From Deltaproteobacteria bacterium (lineage in GTDB: Bacteria; Desulfobacterota; Desulfobacteria; Desulfobacterales; Desulfosarcinaceae), in contig PDTK01000042.1 of the NCBI GenBank assembly GCA_002747175.1, forward strand, positions 1 to 42,814: DNA of 42,814 bases, in the 5' to 3' direction. A program made the position numbers and the translations under genes. The notes under the pieces are model-generated. The model saw only the letters and a list, made by a program, of their open reading frames with translations, had not been told where the DNA came from and made no database searches. Shown here one piece after another: positions 8,403 through 16,475 of this stretch. Every line of letters begins with the position of its first letter. The first letter of the stretch is position 1.

Positions 8403-11400
8403 TCATGCAGACAAACCGTCCTTTTCCTCCGCATCCGGCAACCGGGCCGGAAAACGCAAACTGAAGGTGGCGCCCCGGCCCTCTTCAGACTCCACATCGA
8501 TGGTTCCCTTGTGCTCCTCCACCAGTTTGGCGGTCACCAGCAGGCCCAACCCGGTCCCCTTGACGCCCTTGGTACTGAAGAAAGATGAAAACAGTTTGGC
8601 CTTGACGTCATCGGTCATGCCACTGCCGTTGTCCTGAACGTCGAAACGAATCGTGTTCCCGTTTTCTTTTGTTGTGATCAGCGTGACCTTGTGTTCCTTA
8701 TCAACCGCTGGGTCGAAGATGCACGCATCAATGGCGTTGGTCACAAGATTCATCAAGCAGCGGTGGATTGTCCGCGGATCCATGACCACGGGCCTGATCT
8801 CCTCGGAAAACTGCCTGACCATCGCCACATCGTTCTCGGCAGCCACCCCTTCCAGCAGTTCGCACACGTCCTCGGCGATGTCGTTGGGGCGGCAGATTTC
8901 ATATTCGGGTTCGCGCTGCTTGGAGTAGGAAAGCAGATCCATGACCAGATCGGATGTGCGGGTAATGTTACGCTGAATCATGGCCCATCCCTTGCGCAGC
9001 TTTTGGGTGTTGTCACGCTCCAGGCCAACGTCCACCAGGTAGCTGCCGCCCTTGAAACCGTGCAGGATATTCTTGATGCAATGGGCCATGCCGGCCACGG
9101 TCTGGCCGACGGCAGCCAATCGTTCGCTGTTGACCAGTTCCCGTTCCAATTGTTTGATCTCGCGCAGATCCTGGAAAAAGGCCACGGTGCCCATCATTTT
9201 GTGTTTTTCCCTGAGCACGGTGCCCGAGAACCTCACCGGAATGTTTTCGCCGGTACTGGATGCCACCTCGGTTTCGGTCCAGGGAAAGGTCTCCCTGCCA
9301 TCTGCACCGAATCCGGTCCGCGAAAGGGTCTCCTGAACCCATTGGGGCAGATATTCCCTGGCATCCTTGGCGGCCACCACATCATCTGCGGCATATCCGA
9401 AAATCTGTTCGGCGGCCGGGTTGAAGATGACGGTCTGCCATTGATCATCGGTGGCGATGATGCCGTCATGGGCACTTTTGATCAATTTTGCCTGGAAGGT
9501 GGATTTGCGGACGATTTCTTCGTTGAGCAGCGCGTTTTCGATGGTTACACCGATGCGGTTTCCCACCAAATCCAACAGATGAAGGTCTTCCGACGAAAAC
9601 CGTTCGGTCTCTTTTTCGATCCGCATCACACCGAGCCCTTTGTTCTCTTTGGCACTGATGGGGATATAGGCAAACGTCGGCCCGGAAGACCCGGACAGAT
9701 TCTGGACGTGGTGCTGATGGTCTTCGATATTGTAGACGATGGGTTTGTCCGTGTGAATTACCTTGCGCATGATTTGCGCCTCGGTTTCCGGGCCGGCCTG
9801 ACCGTGTCCCGGTTCAGCATAGCAGGCGTTGAAATAGCGCAGGTCGAACCGGCCGTCGTCCTCGGACATGTAAAGGCAGACGCTTTCAGCCTTCATGAAG
9901 TCGCGGATCTCGAGCACGGCCCCTGCAATACGCTCCTCCAGCGGCAAGGGTGCGTTGAGTGCCGTGTAGATCGAACACAGGGTGGTCAATTCTCGGTTGC
10001 GCCGGCGCTGTTCGGATTGGGCGTGTTTTGAGGCCGTGGTGTCCCACAGGGTTTCGATGGCGCCCACGGTGGTTCCGTCGGCGGCCTTGATGGGTGCAGC
10101 CGTGAACCAGCACCAGCGACCGCCGTTACCCAGCTTGGGGAAAAAAATCTCGGCCTCATAGGCCCCCTCGACCACTTCGGATTTGCGCCACTTACCGCCA
10201 TAAAGGTCCCATACTTCTTCATCGTTTTTTTGGTCCAAAATGACATCGGCCATGGACGGACGTTCGGAATCCCAAAAGGGTGTCCATTGACGGTTGGTAC
10301 CGACCATCTCCGATGCCGGGTGGCCGGTAAGGCGTTCCAGGGCCTGGTTCCAATGGGTGATGAGATGGTCTTCGTTGATGACGAAGGTGGGGATGGTGCT
10401 GCCTTGGATGATCTGGGAAAGGGCACGCTGGTTTTCTTCCAGTTTGGTGCTATACTGGCGTCTGTCGGCCTCGGCGCGCTTCTTTTCCGTGGTATCCCAG
10501 AAGGTTTCAATGGCACCGACGACGCTGCCGTCGGCGGATTTGATGGGTGCGGCCGTGAACCAGCACCATTTGCCTTCACTACCCAAACGGGGAAAAAAGA
10601 CCTCGGCCTCGTAGGCGCCTTCTATCAGCGCCGATGCTTTCCATTTGCCACCATACAAGTTCCAGATTTCCTGTTCGCTTTTCCGATCCAGGATCACATC
10701 GGCCATGGTCGGCCGTTCATTGTCCCAGAAGGGCACCCAATGGTGGTTGGTACCGAGCATCTGGGATGCCGGATATCCACTGAGCTGTTCGAGTGCGCGA
10801 TTCCAATGGGTCACCACATGCTCTTGATTGATGACAAACGTGGGAATGGTGATGCCCTCGATGACCTGATGGATTGTTCGGCGGCTCTCTTCGATGTCCC
10901 TTGTATGGCGCTCCCGTTGGGCTTCAGCTTCCTTTTTTTCGGTGATGTCCCAAAAGGTTTCGATGGCCCCGACGGTGCTGCCGTCAGCGGCCCGTATGGG
11001 AGCGGCTGTAAAATAAAGCCATTTACCGCCCTGGGCCAGTTTGGGGAAGAAAACCTCGGCTTCATAGGCACCTTCGATCAACTCCGAGCGTTTCCACTTG
11101 CCGCCATAAAGCTCCCATATTTCCCGTTCAGTGCGCCGTTCAAGGATTACGTCGGCCATTGTGGGCCGCTTTTTGTCCCAAAATGGCACCCATTGGTTGC
11201 GGGTCCCCACGATTTTTGCCGAGGCATATCCTGTGATGCGTTCCAATGCCCGGTTCCAATGGGTGACGACATGCTCGCGATTGATCACAAAAGTAGGAAT
11301 GGTGCTGCCCCGGATAATCTGGGTCAGTCGGTGTTCGCTCTCTTCGATGCGGACACGGTCCCGGCGGTGCTGAGCATCGACACGTTTGTTCTCGGTGGTG

Positions 11401-13199
11401 TCCCAGATCGTTTCGATGGCCCCGATGGTGGTGCCGTCCGTGGCCTTGATGGGCGCGGCGGTGAAGAACAGCCAGCGGCCATTTTCACCCAGGTGGTCGA
11501 AGAACTCCTCCGCTTCGTAGGCGCCCTCGACCAGGGTCGAGGAACGCCAACTGGATCCGTAGTAGTGGCTGAGTTCACCGGATTCCAACTGGTCCAGGAT
11601 CACATCGGCCATGCTCGGCCGTGCCTTTTTGCGAAAGGGTTTCCAGTGATGGTTGGTGCCCACGATCTCGCCGGCATCGAATCCGGAGAGCTTTTCCATG
11701 GCCCGGTTCCAATGGGTCACGACGTGGTTGCGGTTGAGGACAAAGGTGGCAATGGTGCTGCCCTGAATAATCTGGGAAAGCATCTGCTCTTTTAATTCCA
11801 GATTTTTGACATGCATCCGGCTCTCCGTCTGCGTGCGCCGGTTGTCGGTGGTGTCCCAGAATGTCTCGATGGCGCCCACCACGGTGCCGTCAGCCGTCTT
11901 CAAAGGGGTGGCTGTGAACCAGCACCAGCGGCCGCCGTTGCCCAGTTTGGGAAAAAAGACCTCGGCTTCATAGGCCCCTTCGATCAGACTGGATTGCCGC
12001 CATTGTTCGCCGTACAAATCCCGAATATCGTCTTCACCTTGTTGCTCCAGAATGACATCGGCCATGGATGGCGATTCGCTTTCCCAGAAGGGTTCCCATT
12101 GCCGCCGGGTACCCACCATCCTGGCCGCCGGAAAGCCGGTGAGTTTTTCTATGGCTTGATTCCAGTGGGTCACCACATGATTGCGGTCGATGACGAAGGT
12201 GGGAATCGTGGAACCCTGGATAATCTGGGAGAGGGTGCGCTCACTCTCTTCGATGCGCCGGGTGTAATTGCGTCGCTCGGCTTCCGCGCGTCTGCTTTCG
12301 GTATGGTCCCACAATGTTTCGATGGCACCCACGATGGTTCCGTCCGACGCCCGAATGGGGGCTGCCGTGAAGAACAGCCAGCGGCCGTCTTCCCCTAAAT
12401 GCTCGAAGAACTCCTCAGCTTCGAATCCGCCTTGCACCAAGGTAGACGCCTGCCAGTGAGAACCATAGTAGTGGTTGATCTCGCCGGTTTCCAATTGATC
12501 CAGAATAACGTCGGCCATGATCGGCCGTTCCTTGCGGCGAAACGGCTTCCAGTGGTCCCGGGTCCCGATCATTTTCTCCGCCGGAAAGCCGGTCAGCATC
12601 TCAAGGGCATGATTCCAGTGGGTGACGACGTGGTCACGATCAATGACGAAGGTGGGAACCGTGGAGCCCTGGATGATCTGTGAAAGGCTCTTCTCCTTCT
12701 CGTGGAGTTCGGTTTCGATCTGTTTAAAGCGGCGGTTGCGTTTCATCACGATGTCCGCCGCCATCCGGAAGCTCTGATTGACCCGCGCTTTGACGTCTTC
12801 AACCGAAACGGTCTGTGTGGTCAGGGAATCCAAGGCTTCCCGGCGAATGACCTCCAACTGCAGCAGGTCCCAAAGGAAACGGGAATCCTGGTGATCGATC
12901 AGATCCACATGCGACGGTTTGATACGGGCGATGGTGCGGGCCAGATCCAGATCCCAGGTTACCTCGATAATCGTGTCCAGACCTTCCAGCCGGCAGACGT
13001 CGCGATAGTCGTTGCTGGTGAAAATGCCATTATTGCGGGCGTAAGTGATGCCCAGCGCGTCGTCGTTGATGTCGGCCACGCCCAGCACTTCGGGGTGGCG
13101 GCCTTGGAAGTGTTCGCCGAACAGATGCCTGAGCAGTTTGTCGCAAAAACGCCCTCCGCCGACGATGGCAATTTTTGCATTTTCGATTTTGTTGATCAT
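8403..13199 (-). CDS. Giant sensor histidine kinase: Rossmann-like, six PAS repeats, GAF, PAS, kinase
   Basis: 1598 residues. Residues 8-120 have a nucleotide-binding Rossmann-like start (AKIAIVGGGRFCDKLLRHLF, then VLGVADINDDALG, then DTIIEVTWD), like the amino end of NAD-dependent oxidoreductases. Residues 172-1077 are six consecutive 151-residue PAS units, each opening with IIQGSTIPTFVI and HVVTHWNRA and ending FTAAPIKAADGT and VGAIETFWD. Then comes a GAF domain (about 1080-1240), a more ordinary PAS (about 1245-1350) and a kinase core with His1373 in GMAHCIKNIL, N box near 1484 (NLVTNAIDA), G1 at 1523 (DNGSGM) and G2 near 1548 (GTGLGL). No transmembrane segment is evident, so it is likely cytosolic. 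It starts 20 bp after the antiporter gene and is probably co-transcribed with it. The signal is unknown. No linked receiver gene in the same unit. Confidence 0.93.
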   Translation of the reverse strand: MINKIENAKIAIVGGGRFCDKLLRHLFGEHFQGRHPEVLGVADINDDALGITYARNNGIFTSNDYRDVCRLEGLDTIIEVTWDLDLARTIARIKPSHVDLIDHQDSRFLWDLLQLEVIRREALDSLTTQTVSVEDVKARVNQSFRMAADIVMKRNRRFKQIETELHEKEKSLSQIIQGSTVPTFVIDRDHVVTHWNHALEMLTGFPAEKMIGTRDHWKPFRRKERPIMADVILDQLETGEINHYYGSHWQASTLVQGGFEAEEFFEHLGEDGRWLFFTAAPIRASDGTIVGAIETLWDHTESRRAEAERRNYTRRIEESERTLSQIIQGSTIPTFVIDRNHVVTHWNQAIEKLTGFPAARMVGTRRQWEPFWESESPSMADVILEQQGEDDIRDLYGEQWRQSSLIEGAYEAEVFFPKLGNGGRWCWFTATPLKTADGTVVGAIETFWDTTDNRRTQTESRMHVKNLELKEQMLSQIIQGSTIATFVLNRNHVVTHWNRAMEKLSGFDAGEIVGTNHHWKPFRKKARPSMADVILDQLESGELSHYYGSSWRSSTLVEGAYEAEEFFDHLGENGRWLFFTAAPIKATDGTTIGAIETIWDTTENKRVDAQHRRDRVRIEESEHRLTQIIRGSTIPTFVINREHVVTHWNRALERITGYASAKIVGTRNQWVPFWDKKRPTMADVILERRTEREIWELYGGKWKRSELIEGAYEAEVFFPKLAQGGKWLYFTAAPIRAADGSTVGAIETFWDITEKKEAEAQRERHTRDIEESRRTIHQVIEGITIPTFVINQEHVVTHWNRALEQLSGYPASQMLGTNHHWVPFWDNERPTMADVILDRKSEQEIWNLYGGKWKASALIEGAYEAEVFFPRLGSEGKWCWFTAAPIKSADGSVVGAIETFWDTTEKKRAEADRRQYSTKLEENQRALSQIIQGSTIPTFVINEDHLITHWNQALERLTGHPASEMVGTNRQWTPFWDSERPSMADVILDQKNDEEVWDLYGGKWRKSEVVEGAYEAEIFFPKLGNGGRWCWFTAAPIKAADGTTVGAIETLWDTTASKHAQSEQRRRNRELTTLCSIYTALNAPLPLEERIAGAVLEIRDFMKAESVCLYMSEDDGRFDLRYFNACYAEPGHGQAGPETEAQIMRKVIHTDKPIVYNIEDHQHHVQNLSGSSGPTFAYIPISAKENKGLGVMRIEKETERFSSEDLHLLDLVGNRIGVTIENALLNEEIVRKSTFQAKLIKSAHDGIIATDDQWQTVIFNPAAEQIFGYAADDVVAAKDAREYLPQWVQETLSRTGFGADGRETFPWTETEVASSTGENIPVRFSGTVLREKHKMMGTVAFFQDLREIKQLERELVNSERLAAVGQTVAGMAHCIKNILHGFKGGSYLVDVGLERDNTQKLRKGWAMIQRNITRTSDLVMDLLSYSKQREPEYEICRPNDIAEDVCELLEGVAAENDVAMVRQFSEEIRPVVMDPRTIHRCLMNLVTNAIDACIFDPAVDKEHKVTLITTKENGNTIRFDVQDNGSGMTDDVKAKLFSSFFSTKGVKGTGLGLLVTAKLVEEHKGTIDVESEEGRGATFSLRFPARLPDAEEKDGLSA
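9969..12686 (-). repeat. Six tandem 453-bp coding repeats (PAS array)
   Basis: Six in-frame units of 151 codons each. Units 1 and 3 share one subtype (HWKPFRKK.RP, DQLE.GE..HYYGS, EEFF.HLGE.GRWLFF), while units 2, 4, 5 and 6 share another (PFW, YG..W..S, AEVFFPKLG, mostly WCWFTA). The alternation suggests duplication of units after divergence. Long direct repeats like these are prone to recombination and misassembly. Confidence 0.9.
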
Positions 13200-13219
13200 A
13201 AACAGGCCGCCTCATGATA

Positions 13220-14761
13220 TTAGAAAAAAATCAAATTGACAATCACGAAACAGGGCACCAGAAAAACGATGGTGTATTTCAAAATATATCCAAAAAAACT
13301 GGGCATGGGCGTTCCGGCTTCTTCGGAAATGGACCGTACCATAAAATTGGGGGCGTTTCCGATATAGCTGCAAGCGCCGAAAAAGACGGCACTCACCGAA
13401 ATGGCTTTGAGGAACAGGGCGTTTTCGGTCATCAGCAAGGGGACCGCCTGGGCCTCGGCCATGCCGGGATAATGACTGCCCAGGGCCGTGTTGAAGAAGG
13501 TCAGATAGGTGGGCGCGTTGTCCAGGAAGCCGGACAGGGTGCCGGTAACCCAGAAGTAATGCGTGGGCTCGTTGACAGCGTTGATCAGAAAGGCGAGTTG
13601 TCCTTGGGTACCGGCCTTGAGGATCAGCAGGCAGGGAATCATGGTGACGAAAATGCCGATGAACAGATAAGCCACCTCAAGGATCGGAAACCAGGTGAAG
13701 TCGTTATCTTCCCGGATTTCCATCTTGGTGGTGGCCATGGACAGTACACCTATGAGGATCAGCAGGCCGTCCCGCACCCAGTCCTGCACGCCTCGATGAA
13801 CGCCCAGCAGATTGAGATGGCCCCAATCTACCATGCCGCTCATCAGCACGGCACCGATGATGCCGGCGAGAAAAATGAAATTGTGGGTGCCGACCAGGGC
13901 CAGCGGTGTTTTTTCGGCTTCATCCACGGGAACCCGGCCAGTCTCTTGCCGGAAGTGATAAAGATCCAGGAAAAAATAGATGACCAGCAGCAGGCCGGCA
14001 ACGACCAGCATGTGGGGCATGATGTTGAAGGTCCAGAAAAACGATACCCCATGCAGAAAACCCAGAAACAGGGGCGGATCTCCCAACGGTGTCAGCGATC
14101 CGCCGATATTGGCCACCAGAAAAATGAAAAAGACCACCATAAAGGTACGGTTTTTTCGATAATTGTTGGCCCGTAAAAATGGCCGGATCAGCAGCATGGC
14201 CGCCCCGGTGGTGCCCATCCATGACGCCAGCACGGTGCCGATGATGAGTATGACCATATTGACCAGTGGGGTGCCCCGCAAAGAGCCCTTCAACAGGATT
14301 CCACCGGAAACGGTATACAATGACCACAGCAAAATGATGAACGGCACATAGTCTGCCAAAATGATATGGAAGATTTCGTACAGGGCGGTACCCTTGAAAA
14401 CCGCCAGAAAAGGGATGGCCATGGTTGCGGCCCAAAAGGCCGAGATCTTGCCGAAATGGTGGTGCCAAAATTCCGGTGCTACCAAAGGAAAAAGCGCGAT
14501 GGAAAGCAGCATGCAAGCAAAGGGAATGCAACTCCAAAGCGGAAGCATGGGACCCAGGTCGGCATGTCCGTGTCCATGGTCCAGGGCTGCGGCGTGACCG
14601 CCATCCGTGGTGTGGACGGCGGGGGCGTCTTCATGATGTTGGCCCTCAACGATGGCATCCGATTCCGATGCACCCATTGCTGGTGCCCAACAGAAGCCGA
14701 TGGCGAAAACCACAACCAGCCACATCAAGAGCAGGGTCGAACATCTGCAGGGTGCGTTCAT
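13220..14761 (-). CDS. Sodium:proton antiporter (NhaD/CitM-type ion transporter)
   Basis: 513 residues from the ATG at 14761, which has GGAGG 11 bases upstream; an in-frame ATG 18 bases earlier lacks a ribosome site. It starts with a signal-like segment (LLLMWLVVVFAIGFCWAPAMG), then a His-rich extramembrane stretch (about 33-62, HTTDGGHAAALDHGHGHADL), then about 11-12 hydrophobic spans. Ion-transporter superfamily motifs: GTTGAAMLLIRPFLRANN, NIGGSLTPLGDPPLFLGF and, in the second half, SGFLDNAPTYLTFFNTALG. It probably exchanges Na+ for H+ across the inner membrane; citrate or another anion cannot be excluded. The His-rich stretch might bind metal. It lies directly upstream of the giant sensor kinase. 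Confidence 0.85.
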   Translation of the reverse strand: MNAPCRCSTLLLMWLVVVFAIGFCWAPAMGASESDAIVEGQHHEDAPAVHTTDGGHAAALDHGHGHADLGPMLPLWSCIPFACMLLSIALFPLVAPEFWHHHFGKISAFWAATMAIPFLAVFKGTALYEIFHIILADYVPFIILLWSLYTVSGGILLKGSLRGTPLVNMVILIIGTVLASWMGTTGAAMLLIRPFLRANNYRKNRTFMVVFFIFLVANIGGSLTPLGDPPLFLGFLHGVSFFWTFNIMPHMLVVAGLLLVIYFFLDLYHFRQETGRVPVDEAEKTPLALVGTHNFIFLAGIIGAVLMSGMVDWGHLNLLGVHRGVQDWVRDGLLILIGVLSMATTKMEIREDNDFTWFPILEVAYLFIGIFVTMIPCLLILKAGTQGQLAFLINAVNEPTHYFWVTGTLSGFLDNAPTYLTFFNTALGSHYPGMAEAQAVPLLMTENALFLKAISVSAVFFGACSYIGNAPNFMVRSISEEAGTPMPSFFGYILKYTIVFLVPCFVIVNLIFF

Positions 14762-15176
14762 GGGGCGTCTGACCTCCATAGTATCTATCAGAATCAAGTC
14801 AGAATGGCGTATAACCAGTAGATATAAAATGGAATATAATCTTTCCATACTACGGTTGAGCTTTTATTGTCAACCGGTCAGATGGCGTCGCAGGCATCCA
14901 GGACAAGGGTGATGGAGATGGCGAATCCCGGACCTTCGAATTTGTGGGTCAGTGGGTGATGTCTTGACGGATCAATCCCTTTGTGCCAATGCCAGTGCGG
15001 TTTTACCAAATCGTGATCCTAGGGGCGAAAAATGTTTCGCCCTTTTAAAGACCCCAGCGTTGCAAAAGCCGGAGGGCTTCAAAGCCAAGGCGCCAAGGGT
15101 AAAGGGTTCGCATTTTACTGCGAACTCTTGGCAACGTTAGGGAAGACCCAATACTGCAACAGGAGCTTGACAATCC
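14762..15176. other. Intergenic region with structured leader of the YchF-like gene
   Basis: Divergent gap between the antiporter (minus) and the YchF-like gene (plus). It holds an intrinsic terminator on the plus strand (listed separately), a GTTGA/TCAAC inverted repeat near 14857-14876, and a TTCGCA-ttttac-TGCGAA hairpin near 15106-15123 flanked by CCAAGG/CTCTTGG. No open frame of quality. Confidence 0.45.
15023..15046 (+). terminator. Intrinsic terminator with no gene upstream
   Basis: GGGCGAAA-AATG-TTTCGCCC-TTTT: a perfect 8-bp stem with a 4-base loop, followed directly by four T. On the plus strand the nearest upstream gene is on the opposite strand, so it ends either a short untranslated RNA or attenuates the leader of the downstream gene. 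Confidence 0.65.
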
Positions 15177-16211
15177 ATGAAACTCGGCATCATCGGCCTG
15201 CCCCAATCGGGCAAAGCCACCGTTTTTGACGCCCTGACCGGCAGTGAAGCCGGTGCCGGCAAGCGCCAGGAAAGCCGCATCGGTACCATTACCGTACCTG
15301 ATGAGCGCATCGACATTCTCAGCGGTATGTACAATCCCCGAAAAACCATTTTTACCCAGGTAGAGTATTTTTTGCCCGGTAAAAGCGACCAGGGGGCAGG
15401 GGGTAAATCCGAACAGGGCAGTTGGACCCAGGTGCGCGATTGTGACGCGTTGATACACGTGGTCCGCAACTACAACGCCTACGGGATGGATGCACCGACG
15501 CCCCGTGAGGATGTCGTGTCCATTGATCAGGAATTGATCATTTCCGACCTGGTGGTGGTTGAAAAGCGTCTGGAACGCTTGGCCCTGGACGACCGTCGCG
15601 GCAAGAAGCCCAACGCCGAAGAGATCGCCCTGCTCAACCAGTGCAAACAGCACCTGGACGCGGAAATCCCCTTGCGGCGTTTTCCGGAGATCGCCACGGC
15701 CAAACTGTTGCGAGGATTCGCCTTTCTGTCCGCCAAGCCCATGCTGATTCTGCTTAACAATGAAGACGAGGACGATGCCCTGCCCGGGAAGGACCAGCTT
15801 CCCGATGATGAGGTCTGCATGGTGATTCGCGCCAAACTGGAACAGGAACTGACCCAGATGTCCGATGGCGAAGCCAAGGAGTTTTTAGAGGCGTTCGATA
15901 TCTCCGCCTCGGCCACGGACCGGGTGATCCGGCGGTCCTACGACCTGATGGGCCTGATCTCGTTTTTTACCGTCGGCGAGGATGAGGTGCGCGCCTGGAC
16001 CATCGGCAGGGACACCGACGCCGTGAATGCAGCCGAGGTGATTCACTCGGATATCAAAAAGGGCTTCATCCGTGCCGAAGTTCTGGGTTATGATGATTTC
16101 ATGGATGCCGGGACATATGCCGAGGCCCGCAAGAAAGGAACCGTGCGGCTGGAAGGCAAAACCTACAAGGTGAGCGACGGGGATATTATTAATTTTCGTT
16201 TCAACGTATAG
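15177..16211 (+). CDS. Degenerate YchF/OLA1-type GTPase-like protein
   Basis: 344 residues, slightly shorter than YchF (about 363). The whole YchF layout is present: P-loop region GIIGLPQSGKATVFDALTG, a helical insert (about 125-200), the NxxE-like specificity site LLNNEDEDD, and a carboxyl TGS domain with VRAWTIG, DIKKGFIRAEV and DGDIINFRFNV. However the P-loop Ser/Thr is Ala14 (GKAT for GKST) and the switch II sequence that reads EFVDIAGLVKGAS in YchF has become VEYFLPGKSDQGAG, losing the DxxG. It is therefore a paralogue that probably binds nucleotide poorly or does not hydrolyse it. ATG preceded by AGGAG. Role unknown; YchF proteins associate with ribosomes. Confidence 0.85.
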   Translation: MKLGIIGLPQSGKATVFDALTGSEAGAGKRQESRIGTITVPDERIDILSGMYNPRKTIFTQVEYFLPGKSDQGAGGKSEQGSWTQVRDCDALIHVVRNYNAYGMDAPTPREDVVSIDQELIISDLVVVEKRLERLALDDRRGKKPNAEEIALLNQCKQHLDAEIPLRRFPEIATAKLLRGFAFLSAKPMLILLNNEDEDDALPGKDQLPDDEVCMVIRAKLEQELTQMSDGEAKEFLEAFDISASATDRVIRRSYDLMGLISFFTVGEDEVRAWTIGRDTDAVNAAEVIHSDIKKGFIRAEVLGYDDFMDAGTYAEARKKGTVRLEGKTYKVSDGDIINFRFNV

Positions 16212-16226
16212 TACCTGTGTTTAGCC

Positions 16227-16263
16227 ATTAGCAATTAGAAAAATGATTCTGTTTCGTTAACGA
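16227..16263. repeat. 37-base dispersed repeat, copy 1
   Basis: TAGCAATTAG followed by GATTCTGTTTCGTTAACGA; it matches 20821-20857 at 34 of 37 positions by eye. It sits 16 bp after the YchF-like stop codon. Confidence 0.7.
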
Positions 16264-16353
16264 GTGTCTTTCCAAAAATAGGCACATTTGTTCGAGATCA
16301 AGGCTTTCGAACATTTTTACCGCAGGCATGTGCTTGATATTCCAAGGATAAAT

Positions 16354-16452
16354 AATGTTCGACGTTCTTAAGGTTTCTGCGGGTTACATGTCTCGCCGGA
16401 TCGGTCCGAACCGCTTCAGATCGCCCGGGCTGAGCCCGAGGTTTAATTTACT
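16354..16452 (+). repeat. 99-bp structured repeat, copy 2 (upstream of glutaryl-CoA dehydrogenase)
   Basis: Same length and about 91% identical to 3823-3921. The terminal hairpin here is CGGGC-TGA-GCCCG with an outer CC/GG, against CAGGC-TGA-GCCAG with CT/AG in copy 1. It ends 23 bases before the dehydrogenase ATG and is in the sense orientation, so it would lie in that gene's 5' leader. Confidence 0.85.
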
Positions 16453-16475
16453 CCAATGATGAATAAGGAGACCCC

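Noticed and set aside
9969..12686. Regular repeats that could be mistaken for a CRISPR or tandem satellite
   Set aside because: The period is 453 bp, in frame, and encodes PAS domains; no short repeat/spacer pattern exists anywhere in the window.
8691..13217. Several long plus-strand frames (446 and 521 codons among them)
   Set aside because: Antisense to the 1598-residue kinase; their repeats mirror the PAS array.
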